DNA of 29,853 bases from Bin55 sp964511425 (GCA_964511425.1 CAZEFI010000022.1:1-29853), one strand, 5' to 3'; shown: positions 1-6,996, counted from the first letter of the stretch. Translations and numbers: made by a program. The notes: generated from the sequence alone by a model not told the origin.

Positions 1-545
1 ACAGCTGTAGTGTCGATTAGCTGACTCACTAACGTAGATCCGTTATTCCGGAGCCACAGGTGTTTGCCTTTTGTTAACCGTTTCCAGAAATGGAAGAGTT
101 GGACGTCACAGAATTGTGCGCACAAGTAAGCAACCATGGACCCGCCAACAATTAGAAAAGCGTACTCCTGAATTTCAAAAAACAGTGGTCGTCGTCCAGC
201 TTCGTCAATCATGATTTCTGTGCTTGTACCCGGTAAAACTCCACCAAGCCAAAGAATGAATACCACCCAAACGTTTACTAGGAAGCCCACCCAAACCATA
301 TCTGCTGCGCGCTTCCGTCCATACAACTCGCTAATTAAGTCAGTACAAAGAAACGTTATTGGATACGGTAGAACTCCCACTGCTAGGGTGAGTGGAATTT
401 TGAGACCAAAAACATGAAACGATAGGTCCAAAAACCGGGTGATGCCGATGATATTGAGCATCGCAAGAGAACCTAAAAAGATTCCAGACAGGACGAGAAA
501 TACTCGCTGTTGACGTATTCGATACTTTGGGTCTTGTTGCTTCAC
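1..545 (-). CDS. yhhQ: Queuosine precursor transporter, VUT/YhhQ family (3' end outside window)
   Basis: I translated this reading frame from the reverse complement: about 181 codons are visible and the C-terminus lies beyond base 1. The product is a multi-spanning inner-membrane protein with hydrophobic stretches near residues 13-30, 37-60, 80-100 and 117-135. It carries the family signature reading roughly LPYPITFLCTDLISELYGR and, later, QFCDVQLFHFWKR followed by LWLRNNGSTLVSQLIDT, which match the VUT family (PF02592). E. coli YhhQ of this family imports queuosine precursors preQ0/preQ1. The chosen start is a GTG at 545-543, one base after the stop of the upstream SDR gene, so translation is probably coupled. 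It lies downstream of a PTPS/QueD-like gene, which fits a deazapurine or pterin theme. Family assignment is strong; the exact substrate is inferred. Confidence 0.85.
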   Translation of the reverse strand, partial: MKQQDPKYRIRQQRVFLVLSGIFLGSLAMLNIIGITRFLDLSFHVFGLKIPLTLAVGVLPYPITFLCTDLISELYGRKRAADMVWVGFLVNVWVVFILWLGGVLPGTSTEIMIDEAGRRPLFFEIQEYAFLIVGGSMVAYLCAQFCDVQLFHFWKRLTKGKHLWLRNNGSTLVSQLIDTTA

Positions 546-546
546 T

Positions 547-1248
547 CTATTGTTCTTTCTGTCCTAGATTAGCATGAATCACACTTCCGTTTACGACCGG
601 ATTTTGTGTAACCCAAAAAATAGTTCGGGCGATCTCTTCAGGTTGAATAAGACGATTAAAGGTAGTCAACCGCGCGACATCTTTAATGTGCTCTGCAGGC
701 ACGTGAGCGCGCAACATTTCTGTGTCAGTAAATCCAGGACAGATGCAACTCACGTGCACCTCTGTGTCAACGAGATCTTGGCACAACGCGCGCATCATAC
801 CTACTAGGGCATGTTTTGAGGTAACATACGAAAAGACATTCGCGACAGCCTTTTCCGCGAGGGTAGAGCCCACCAAAACAATACTTGACCCCGGTCCCAT
901 GTGTGGAATGAGCATTCGATTGAGGGTGTTAGGAGCGAGCACATTCACCTGCATTACTTCCCGCAGTGTGTCGTCATCTGTTGATACAGCCGAGTCACTG
1001 TGGAGTTTTGCTGCATTGTGAATTAAATGAATTTCAGCAGGCTCATTGAGATCCAAGTGCGACATCAAGGATCTTTTTATATTCGTACTTAGTCGTGGCG
1101 ACGAGAGATCAATTTCTATGCTGTTTACACGAGAGTCCGGGCAAGGACGGCGCGACAGATTAATCACGTCAAACTGATGATCAAGAAACAGACGAGCTGT
1201 CGCCAACCCTATTCCTGAACTGGCACCAGTAATGACAGCGACTTTCAC
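547..1248 (-). CDS. Short-chain dehydrogenase/reductase (SDR)
   Basis: About 233 residues, a classical-length SDR that uses NAD(P)(H) to oxidise or reduce a small-molecule alcohol or ketone. The Rossmann motif TGASSGIG stands at the N-terminus, a variant NNAG motif appears as HNAA in mid-protein, and the catalytic Tyr-x3-Lys pair is seen as YVTSK after an upstream Ser (VGST), followed by the CPGFTDTEM segment. A longer start (TTG at 1260) is possible, but the GTG at 1248-1246 overlaps the TGA of the upstream PTPS gene as GTGA and gives a standard N-terminus (MKVAVITG), so I prefer it. The position between a PTPS-like and a YhhQ-like gene suggests a pterin or deazapurine-related substrate, for example a dihydropterin reductase role. 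That is inference from context only. Confidence 0.85.
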   Translation of the reverse strand: MKVAVITGASSGIGLATARLFLDHQFDVINLSRRPCPDSRVNSIEIDLSSPRLSTNIKRSLMSHLDLNEPAEIHLIHNAAKLHSDSAVSTDDDTLREVMQVNVLAPNTLNRMLIPHMGPGSSIVLVGSTLAEKAVANVFSYVTSKHALVGMMRALCQDLVDTEVHVSCICPGFTDTEMLRAHVPAEHIKDVARLTTFNRLIQPEEIARTIFWVTQNPVVNGSVIHANLGQKEQ

Positions 1249-1745
1249 GACGCAACCCAATAAGCAGTTGCAGATTCACTCGGCCCAGACGACACAGTTA
1301 ATTCAAAGCGAGATATGGAAAGAGATTGAAAATTTGATTTTGAAGTTATTTCTGCGATGAACCATCCAGCAAGTTCTTCCACGGTGACATTTCGCACTTC
1401 TAGCAAAGTCACGTCGCGTTCAAGAAATTTCAATGTTTCATCGGCGAAATCTACACATACATAGTTTTCCTCTTTTCGAATCGATACGTAAGGCGAAAGA
1501 GCCGGTAGTAGTGTTGATTCATCTAGAGAGTTGCAAATAACCTCAATCATGCCTTTCAGTGCGTTATAGTCAAAACAAAGACCAGATTCCGCGATCATAC
1601 ACTTAGCTCGTGCTTGGACTGTGTAGTTGTGCCCGTGCAAGTTTTCTCGTTCGTTTTCTGAGAATATGGTGAAATGTGCACAGGAGAAGTGGTGTGCTTC
1701 CTTGTGAATGTCAAGCCAAATTTCTTGAACCGGATTCTGAGACAT
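1245..1745 (-). CDS. 6-pyruvoyl-tetrahydropterin synthase / QueD-like protein, non-canonical active site
   Basis: A 166-residue protein of the PTPS/QueD superfamily, whose members act on 7,8-dihydroneopterin triphosphate to make folate, biopterin or queuosine intermediates. The three zinc ligands are visible: His24 (in CAHF) and His37/His39 (in LHGHNY). The pterin-anchoring Glu appears near the C-terminus in RFELTVSSGPSES. Two catalytic positions differ from E. coli QueD. The Cys four residues before the HGH motif is Arg33 with Glu34 next to it, and the LDH dyad reads LDE (Asp75-Glu76). Glu in this place recalls PTPS-III enzymes, which make 6-hydroxymethyl-dihydropterin for folate. The ATG at 1745 is the first gene of a minus-strand operon with the SDR and the YhhQ-like transporter. 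I am confident of the fold; the reaction is open. Confidence 0.85.
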   Translation of the reverse strand: MSQNPVQEIWLDIHKEAHHFSCAHFTIFSENERENLHGHNYTVQARAKCMIAESGLCFDYNALKGMIEVICNSLDESTLLPALSPYVSIRKEENYVCVDFADETLKFLERDVTLLEVRNVTVEELAGWFIAEITSKSNFQSLSISRFELTVSSGPSESATAYWVAS

Positions 1746-1978
1746 TACTCTTCGATTGATCGTGTGGAGATTCGGTTGTGAATTGTCATCAATCGCTTCT
1801 TAAGCTCTTAGGATAGGCAGGGTTCTGCAGGATTTTCGACTTCTTGAACACTCTGGGTACAGAATTGTCGCATGCTGCTTTTGTCCGTAGTGGTATTATG
1901 GTCAATGTACAGGAACTATTCTCCAATGGTTCAGGTCAGTCCTACTCATTAGTGACCAAATTAGCAAATGGATAACCG

Positions 1979-1984
1979 TATAAT
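1979..1984 (+). promoter_or_regulatory. Probable -10 element before the metallophosphoesterase gene
   Basis: A perfect TATAAT lies about 37 bases before the GTG at 2021, in the 275-base divergent gap between the PTPS operon and the LpxH-like operon. The nearest -35-like hexamer, GTGACC at 1952-1957, is 21 bases away, longer than the optimal spacing, so the -35 is uncertain. No clear Shine-Dalgarno precedes 2021. I did not find a convincing promoter for the minus-strand operon in the same gap. Confidence 0.4.
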
Positions 1985-2020
1985 GAAATTTGCGGATTAT
2001 CAGCACCATCGAACAAAAAC

Positions 2021-2911
2021 GTGACCGATCCAGACAAACACACGTTTAGTGACAACTCCGAAGAGTACGTCGCCGGACCCGTCGAACACTTTCGTACGAT
2101 TTTCATTTCTGACACTCATTTGGGTACGAAGGGTTGCCAAGCTGAGCGTTTGCTGCACTTTCTGCAAAGTCGTAGCTGTGACCAGTTATACCTTGTTGGC
2201 GACATCATCGACGGTTGGCAGTTGAAGTCCAGTACCTATTGGCCGCAAGCGCACACCAATGTAATTGTGGAGATTCTAGACCAGATGGCTTCTGACACTG
2301 AAGTCATTTACGTGACTGGAAATCACGATGAATTCTTACGTCGTTATTCCAAGTTAATGATTGGCAATCTCAAGCTTGTGGACGAAGAAGTTCATGAAAC
2401 AGCCGATGGTCGCCGCTTGCTTGTTCAACATGGAGACCAATTTGACGCAGTGACCGTTCATCATAAATGGGTTGCGAAGTTGGGTGGGGTAGGTTACTCC
2501 ATCCTGTTGACGATTGGCCGATGGTTAAACTGGTGGCGAGAGCGATTTGGATTTGGATACTGGTCTTTATCGGACTGGGCTAAGCAAAAAGTCAAGAAGG
2601 CTGTAAATCGAGCAAGTGACTTTGAAGCGGTAGTCGCGCGCGAATGCCGGATCAACAAATACGATGGTGTAGTGTGCGGGCATATCCATCATGCAGAATA
2701 TCGACGAATAGAAGATGTCGACTACTATAACTGTGGTGATTGGGTGGAAAGTTGTACCGCGTTGTTGGAAGATTACGATGGAACTATCACCTTATATCGA
2801 GACGTCGTCGAGGAGAAACCAGCAAGAGTCCGTCGCATTCGCAAGCGCCGAACTGAGTTGATCAACGGAGTTCCTCGCCGTAAAGCACGTAAAGCCAAAC
2901 AACGGTCTTAG
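2021..2911 (+). CDS. LpxH-like metallophosphoesterase (UDP-2,3-diacylglucosamine diphosphatase family)
   Basis: A 296-residue calcineurin-like phosphoesterase. The metal-binding blocks are all present: SDTHLG (Asp31, His33), GDIIDGW (Asp61), GNHDEF (Asn101, His102), VQHGDQFD (His137) and CGHIHHAE. The segments ETADGRRLLVQHGD and NCGDWVESCTALLE are typical of a family annotated as UDP-2,3-diacylglucosamine diphosphatase, which cleaves the pyrophosphate in lipid A synthesis. This branch is longer than E. coli LpxH and often sits beside a GT4 glycosyltransferase, as here, so a related glycolipid or phospholipid substrate is possible. The C-terminal 30 residues are very Arg/Lys-rich, which could hold it to the membrane face. 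It starts with GTG; no ATG in frame precedes the conserved core. It is the first gene of the operon, with the glycosyltransferase about 10 bases downstream. Confidence 0.85.
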   Translation: MTDPDKHTFSDNSEEYVAGPVEHFRTIFISDTHLGTKGCQAERLLHFLQSRSCDQLYLVGDIIDGWQLKSSTYWPQAHTNVIVEILDQMASDTEVIYVTGNHDEFLRRYSKLMIGNLKLVDEEVHETADGRRLLVQHGDQFDAVTVHHKWVAKLGGVGYSILLTIGRWLNWWRERFGFGYWSLSDWAKQKVKKAVNRASDFEAVVARECRINKYDGVVCGHIHHAEYRRIEDVDYYNCGDWVESCTALLEDYDGTITLYRDVVEEKPARVRRIRKRRTELINGVPRRKARKAKQRS

Positions 2912-2921
2912 GCACTATCCA

Positions 2922-3926
2922 CTGAAACTTCTTTTCGTCACGGATGCTTGGTATCCTCAGACGAACGGTGTCGTTGTCTACTTAGACTGCCTGAGAGAGG
3001 CACTGCAGCGTAAGGGAGTCCAAGTTCAGGTTGTTCATCCCGGAATGTTTCCTCGTATTTCGTTGCCTCAATATCCCGAAATTAAACTAGCGACGACCCC
3101 ATGGCACATTATCGGACACGTGGACCTAGAGAGCGTGGATTTCGTACACATTCCTACCGAGGGTACGCTTGGGATCGCAGCACGTCTTTCGAGTATGCGT
3201 CGTGGGTTGAAATTTTCGACAGCAATGCACACGAAATTTCCAGAATACGCAAACATTCTCGCGGGTACTCCAATAGCATGGGGATATCGTTACCTACGTT
3301 GGTTCCACAGACCGGCTATGTCGACCATCGTACAATCTGCACGTCAGCGCGATGAACTTCGAGATCACGGATTCACTCATCTAGATGTCGTTGGTGGAGG
3401 AGTCGATGTGGAAAGGTTCCAACCACTACCGCGCTTTGCGCGAAAATTACCGAGATTGTTATTTGTTGGACGTGTTAGCAAAGAGAAAAATGTTGAAGCA
3501 TTCCTGAACTTGGAAATCGCGTCAACCAAGATAGTTGTAGGTGACGGTCCAGATCGTGAAAGGCTCATGCGAACGTATCCTGATGTGGAATTTAAAGGTT
3601 ATCAATTTGGTTCAGCATTGGTCGCCGAATATGCACAAGCCGACTGTCTAGTGTTTTCTTCGAAGACGGACACATTTGGTCTAACCGCTGTGGAAGCCAT
3701 GGCTTGTGGGACACCGGTCGCTGCCTTCCCAGTGACTGGTCCTATAGACGTCATTCGCGATGGAGCAAGTGGTAGTCTCAACGATGTGCTGTCCGTCGCG
3801 GTTCGAACTTGTCTAGATCTCGATAGGAACCGAGTTCGACAGGAAGCTCTTCGGTACTCGTGGGACGTCGTCGCGGATCGGTTTCTTGACGTTCATCAAC
3901 GAACCGTCGAACAAAACACTTGGTAA
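2922..3926 (+). CDS. Glycosyltransferase family 4, start codon non-canonical
   Basis: A GT-B fold glycosyltransferase moving a sugar from a nucleotide donor to a lipid or glycan acceptor at the cytoplasmic membrane face. The first in-frame ATG is at 3045, but the frame is open further upstream and encodes the conserved GT4 N-terminus (LLFVTDAWYPQTNGVVVYL, then about 20 more residues). No ATG, GTG or TTG exists between the preceding in-frame stop (2859) and 3045. I therefore place the start at CTG 2922, which has AGG at 2910-2912 nine bases upstream; this gives about 334 residues. The C-terminal donor-site block reads SSKTDTFGLTAVEAMACGTP, an EX7E-type motif with Asp at the first acid. It follows the LpxH-like gene closely, so the two probably work on one glycolipid. 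The function is solid at family level only. Confidence 0.85.
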   Translation: MKLLFVTDAWYPQTNGVVVYLDCLREALQRKGVQVQVVHPGMFPRISLPQYPEIKLATTPWHIIGHVDLESVDFVHIPTEGTLGIAARLSSMRRGLKFSTAMHTKFPEYANILAGTPIAWGYRYLRWFHRPAMSTIVQSARQRDELRDHGFTHLDVVGGGVDVERFQPLPRFARKLPRLLFVGRVSKEKNVEAFLNLEIASTKIVVGDGPDRERLMRTYPDVEFKGYQFGSALVAEYAQADCLVFSSKTDTFGLTAVEAMACGTPVAAFPVTGPIDVIRDGASGSLNDVLSVAVRTCLDLDRNRVRQEALRYSWDVVADRFLDVHQRTVEQNTW

Positions 3927-3928
3927 GA

Positions 3929-4456
3929 ATGACCATGGATTTATTACTTCGAGAACTGCACGCGAGTCTAGGTATTCCTGTGACCTACCACAAGACAACA
4001 AAGCTTGAATGTTTCAGCGAACCGAAAGTCCTAGTTGCAATTGGAAATGATGTCTTTGGTCGGCCACAAAAACTTGAAGAACACGCTGCGTCCGCATGGT
4101 TTGACATGCGAGGACATGCACTTAAAGATGGAGTAACTCTACAAGTCGTTTCGGCGTACCGTTCGCCTGAATACCAAGCCGAAGTGATTCAACGCTTACT
4201 CGACAAAGGTGAGTTCATAGAGAACATTCTCCTAAAAGTGGCCGCTCCGGGTTTTAGCGAACATCAGAGTGGTCGTGCTCTCGATCTCACTGCGCCGGGA
4301 TTTGAAGCTGTTGAAGAAGAATTTGAAAACTCTACAGCGTTTGTCTGGTTAACTGAATATGCTGAGCAGCACGAATTTCAGCTGTCTTATCCTCGGAACA
4401 ATCCGTATGGTGTTATCTACGAACCCTGGCACTGGTGTCATCGAGCGACCGAGTAA
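3929..4456 (+). CDS. M15 family metallopeptidase (D-Ala-D-Ala carboxypeptidase-like)
   Basis: About 175 residues with a VanY/DacB-type M15 catalytic domain that cleaves D-alanyl bonds in peptidoglycan or its precursors. Seen in order are SAYRSPEYQ (residues 75-83), the zinc motif SEHQSGRALDL (His112, Asp119) and EPWHW (Glu165 and His168, general base and third zinc ligand). No signal peptide or lipobox is visible, so it may act on cytoplasmic recycling products, or be exported by another route. Candidate starts are TTG 3920, ATG 3929 and ATG 3935. I chose 3929; the choice changes only a few residues. It begins right at the end of the glycosyltransferase gene (stop 3926), so it is likely the third gene of the same envelope operon. 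Confidence 0.8.
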   Translation: MTMDLLLRELHASLGIPVTYHKTTKLECFSEPKVLVAIGNDVFGRPQKLEEHAASAWFDMRGHALKDGVTLQVVSAYRSPEYQAEVIQRLLDKGEFIENILLKVAAPGFSEHQSGRALDLTAPGFEAVEEEFENSTAFVWLTEYAEQHEFQLSYPRNNPYGVIYEPWHWCHRATE

Positions 4457-4610
4457 ACATTTGGGTACAGGTCACTACGGATGAGCACGACCAAGTCTAA
4501 GTCCGGTGAAGAAACGAATTGACACGAATGCAGCGAGCTAGGCGAGCTGATAGACTAGGTCTACTGCCGAAAACCTAGTGAGTAAAACGACTTTGCTCTG
4601 AATCCAAGTT

Positions 4611-5309
4611 TCAATTCAGGGACTGTGCAAAGTCAGCTAGGGAAGGGTATGTCCAACAAGGCGTTGCTGCCGACGACGCTGTGGCTCCCGGTTTTCCTGC
4701 GGTACGATCAATCCAAACGGTTGCTATGCCTAGTTCTGTTGCCGGTTCAATGTCGTGAAAGAGACTCTGTGCGACGTGGAGAACTCTTGATTTTGGGAGG
4801 GCGAATTTGTGCAGTGCGTGTTCAAAATTTTTTGCGTTCGGTTTGTACGTTCCAACTTGTTCAGCCGTAATCACGTAATCAAATGGAATCTCTAGTTGTG
4901 TCGCGGTGAGAGCGAATAAATCGTCGTCGGTGTTGGAGATGATTGCGAGTTGAAAGGTATCGCTGAGAGTTTTGAGAGCAGCAACCGAGTCGGGAAACGG
5001 TGTCGAACGAGCAATGCATTCTTCAAATTGTGCAAGTTGTAGGTTGGTTGGAACGAAGCCAAGACGGGTACCAAAGCGCACTAAAACTCGATTTAATACT
5101 TGTCGGTAAGACCCACCGAGCAGTTGTTCTGTCGGTTCCCATTCGGCAAAATGTTCCAGCAACACTGCGTCGTTCCAGTGTGCATCGTGATCTAATAAAA
5201 TGGATTGCAAAGTCGAGGTGATTGCACTCTCCCAATCTACTAGAGTGCCGTAGCAATCGAAAGAAAGTACGTCGTAATCGGAAGCTTTAGGCTGAGTCGG
5301 TGAATTCAT
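4611..5309 (-). CDS. HAD superfamily hydrolase, haloacid dehalogenase type II
   Basis: A 232-residue HAD-fold enzyme. The nucleophile Asp18 lies in FDCYGTL, with Tyr two residues later instead of the Asp of HAD phosphatases. That D-x-Y pattern is typical of the L-2-haloacid dehalogenase branch. Motif II is Ser125/Asn126 (IISNTDD), the Lys of motif III is Lys156 (TYKPN), and motif IV is AQSLFHDIEPA (Ser182, Asp186). Many type II homologues have untested substrates, so dehalogenation is not assured. The ATG at 5309 lies inside the end of the CULT gene (23-base overlap), indicating coupling in an Anbu-CULT-HAD operon. The C-terminus meets the convergent M15 gene across 154 bases. Confidence 0.85.
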   Translation of the reverse strand: MNSPTQPKASDYDVLSFDCYGTLVDWESAITSTLQSILLDHDAHWNDAVLLEHFAEWEPTEQLLGGSYRQVLNRVLVRFGTRLGFVPTNLQLAQFEECIARSTPFPDSVAALKTLSDTFQLAIISNTDDDLFALTATQLEIPFDYVITAEQVGTYKPNAKNFEHALHKFALPKSRVLHVAQSLFHDIEPATELGIATVWIDRTAGKPGATASSAATPCWTYPSLADFAQSLN

Positions 5310-5685
5310 CTAATCGACTGACTGTGGTCTTTATGACAAGTAAACCATAAAAACTCTTCGACGCTTCAAAGAACCAACCTAAATGGGTTCGGCAATTTCC
5401 GCAACTAGCCAGTCGCCAAGTGTAACCGGGAAACCAAGTGTCGGCTGCTGTCGGTCGTCCTTCGATTGCACATCCTAGTGCGTCGCGAAAACACCTAAAT
5501 TTATGTACTATGCCGTGCGGATTAGCGAGTTCGTATTCGTGCTGACCGTCGACAAAAAGGGCATCGTCGGCATCAGCTAAGTGGTGTCGGCACTGCAAGC
5601 AGATAATGAGTTTGCGAGGACGTTGTGTAGCTTGTTCTACTACCTCCTCGAGATCTGAGCTGGTTTCGATGTTGACGGAACTCAT
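5287..5685 (-). CDS. Stand-alone CULT domain protein (bacterial cereblon-like)
   Basis: A 132-residue protein that is almost entirely one CULT domain (the thalidomide-binding beta-tent fold of cereblon). Two zinc knuckles are seen: Cys29-x2-Cys32 (CLQC) and Cys95-x2-Cys98 (CGNC). The aromatic cage tryptophans are Trp84, Trp90 and Trp104, in ADTWFPGYTWRL and HLGWFF. Their spacing of 6 and 14 equals that of Trp79/85/99 in the Magnetospirillum protein MsCI4, so the ligand pocket is predicted intact. Known CULT cages bind cyclic imides, uridine-like rings and, in cereblon, C-terminal cyclic imide degrons. The cellular role in bacteria is unknown. It lies 51 bases after the Anbu protease gene and overlaps the HAD gene by 23 bases. 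No signal peptide is present, so it should be cytoplasmic. No clear Shine-Dalgarno is visible. Confidence 0.9.
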   Translation of the reverse strand: MSSVNIETSSDLEEVVEQATQRPRKLIICLQCRHHLADADDALFVDGQHEYELANPHGIVHKFRCFRDALGCAIEGRPTAADTWFPGYTWRLASCGNCRTHLGWFFEASKSFYGLLVIKTTVSRLDEFTDSA

Positions 5686-5736
5686 ATGGAGTCAGCTGAG
5701 CACGATTGAGTTACAAGAAATTGTGGTTGCTCAACT

Positions 5737-6522
5737 TCACATTGAACTTGGGTCGTGGATGGACATTACATTGGTAAGCGCGGCACTTTGAAGTTCGTCT
5801 AAGCCTGGTGCAAGGGGGAGTGCATTGAATGCATTTCGTAAACTTTCAGACCAACTTTTACGTAACTGTAACCAATATACATTGTCTCGCTCTAAGCTTT
5901 GCCGAAGGCATGGGGAATATTCATAGTTACGGTAGACCAGATATTCAATGGGTGGTCCAACTGTAGCATTACTGCGAGTCGTCGAATCCATGGATACTAG
6001 GGCACACATAACTGCGCTAGCCACATCAAATTCTCCGTGCAGTATGCGATCGAGAATAGGTTTGCCGTACTTGGTTTCACCAATTGTTAGGTAACAAGTT
6101 TCTTTGCTACTGCGAATGAAGTTACCCTCGGGATACACTTGTGTGATCGAGGGATTTTCATCCAACACTTGACCTCCGAGAATAAAAGACGCTTCTGGTG
6201 AGAACGATTGCTCGGATTCGTTCCGCGTGTAGAGAGATTGTTCTTCACGGGAAATTTCCCCAATGTAGCTCGCTGCCTCTCCCATATCCTGCATCGTGTA
6301 TAGGTTTCTCGCGGAGAATTCCTTGATATCCTTCTGCAACCGGGAGGTAACTCCTTGAGTAGTGGCAAGATTTCCAGCTGTCAACAGTACATAGAAATGT
6401 CGTTCTCGAGAGAATACATGCATTTTGCTGAATGTGTGGATCTGGTCGACGCCTGCGTTCGTACGTGAATCTGAAACGAAGACTAAGCCATCTTTAACTG
6501 CAACACCTATGCAATAGGTCAT
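5737..6522 (-). CDS. anbu: Anbu-type proteasome homologue (Ntn-hydrolase peptidase)
   Basis: A 261-residue protein starting MTYCIGVAVKDGLVFVSDSR, the characteristic N-terminus of Anbu, the ancestral beta-subunit-like bacterial proteasome homologue. Removal of Met would expose Thr as the N-terminal nucleophile; Asp18 (in SDSR) and Lys33 (in TFSKMHVF) fit the Ntn catalytic set. The length agrees with the family, which is longer than HslV. The start is secure: GAGGAG lies nine bases before the ATG at 6522. Anbu genes are commonly found with alpha-E (DUF403), transglutaminase-like and ATP-grasp genes; none of these is here. Instead a CULT protein and a HAD hydrolase follow on the same strand. Physiological substrates of Anbu are not established. 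Confidence 0.9.
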   Translation of the reverse strand: MTYCIGVAVKDGLVFVSDSRTNAGVDQIHTFSKMHVFSRERHFYVLLTAGNLATTQGVTSRLQKDIKEFSARNLYTMQDMGEAASYIGEISREEQSLYTRNESEQSFSPEASFILGGQVLDENPSITQVYPEGNFIRSSKETCYLTIGETKYGKPILDRILHGEFDVASAVMCALVSMDSTTRSNATVGPPIEYLVYRNYEYSPCLRQSLERDNVYWLQLRKSWSESLRNAFNALPLAPGLDELQSAALTNVMSIHDPSSM

Positions 6523-6832
6523 CTATATTAACTCCTCGAAACGGAACCTTAAGTAATTAACTCTAAACGTAGAGAGTCGCAATGTCCATGTGTATAAATT
6601 CTAAACGAATAAAGCTCTGTGTGTTGTTTTGGAAGGTTATCAAATCGAAAACTGACACACTTCTAGGATCGACTTAAGAGCCCATCTCACTCGCTCCAGT
6701 CGCTAGATCTTAGAGTACCATTGCTGGACATTGTTGGGGTGAATTCAGAAGCGTCGGGTTTTAGTTACGTACGATATTCTCTTAATGGATCGGATCGGCT
6801 CCACTGCCTATCTTTTGCTAGTGTTGTAAACA

Positions 6833-6851
6833 GTATTACCCCACGTAATAC
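6833..6851. repeat. Perfect 7-bp inverted repeat, possible operator
   Basis: GTATTAC, five bases (CCCAC), then GTAATAC: a perfect dyad of 19 bases in total. The size and central spacing fit a dimeric repressor site, and it lies between two divergent promoters' likely positions. A short RNA hairpin is an alternative, but there is no U-tract. No copy was noticed elsewhere in the window. Confidence 0.4.
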
Positions 6852-6910
6852 GACAAGAATATATTCAGAATCGGTGCAACAGCATAGTGCACTAAAGATT
6901 AGACAATCAA

Positions 6911-6976
6911 CATAATTTCTCTCGGCAAACGGTGGCATGCAAAACCGATTGACTGAATCGCTTCCTCAGTTTGCCG
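6911..6976 (+). promoter_or_regulatory. Candidate promoter and structured 5' leader of the oligopeptidase gene
   Basis: CATAAT (6911-6916, 5/6 match to the -10 consensus; no good -35) predicts transcription starting near 6923. At that point a perfect 8-bp inverted repeat begins: CGGCAAAC (6923-6930) pairs with GTTTGCCG (6969-6976). Inside it, CGATT (6946-6950) pairs with AATCG (6956-6960), and GGT/ACC could form a third short helix, giving a small multi-branched fold. The ATG is 20 bases after the structure, and its Shine-Dalgarno is weak. No known riboswitch class is recognised; the structure is seen by complementarity only. Confidence 0.4.
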
Positions 6977-6996
6977 TCTACTTCTGAGACCAGAGC

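Larger units (their letters stand above)
6523..6996. other. Divergent intergenic region between anbu and the oligopeptidase gene
   Basis: A 474-base stretch without a convincing gene. A 64-codon open frame at 6721-6915 has no recognisable domain and no Shine-Dalgarno. The region contains a perfect 7-bp dyad (6833-6851), a -10-like CATAAT (6911-6916) and a long inverted repeat just before the oligopeptidase start (6923-6976). On the minus side it carries the GAGGAG of anbu (about 6532-6537); I see only weak promoter hexamers for that gene. Confidence 0.6.

Noticed and set aside
211..417. 68-codon plus-strand open frame
   Set aside because: Antisense to the YhhQ-like transporter, whose conserved motifs are clear on the other strand.
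4554..4579. Hairpin ACTAGGT / ACCTAGT between the M15 and HAD genes
   Set aside because: Seven-bp stem with 12-base loop but no U-tract on either strand; weak as a terminator.
6721..6915. 64-codon plus-strand frame in the anbu-oligopeptidase gap
   Set aside because: No ribosome site, no domain, and it spans the dyad; more likely non-coding.
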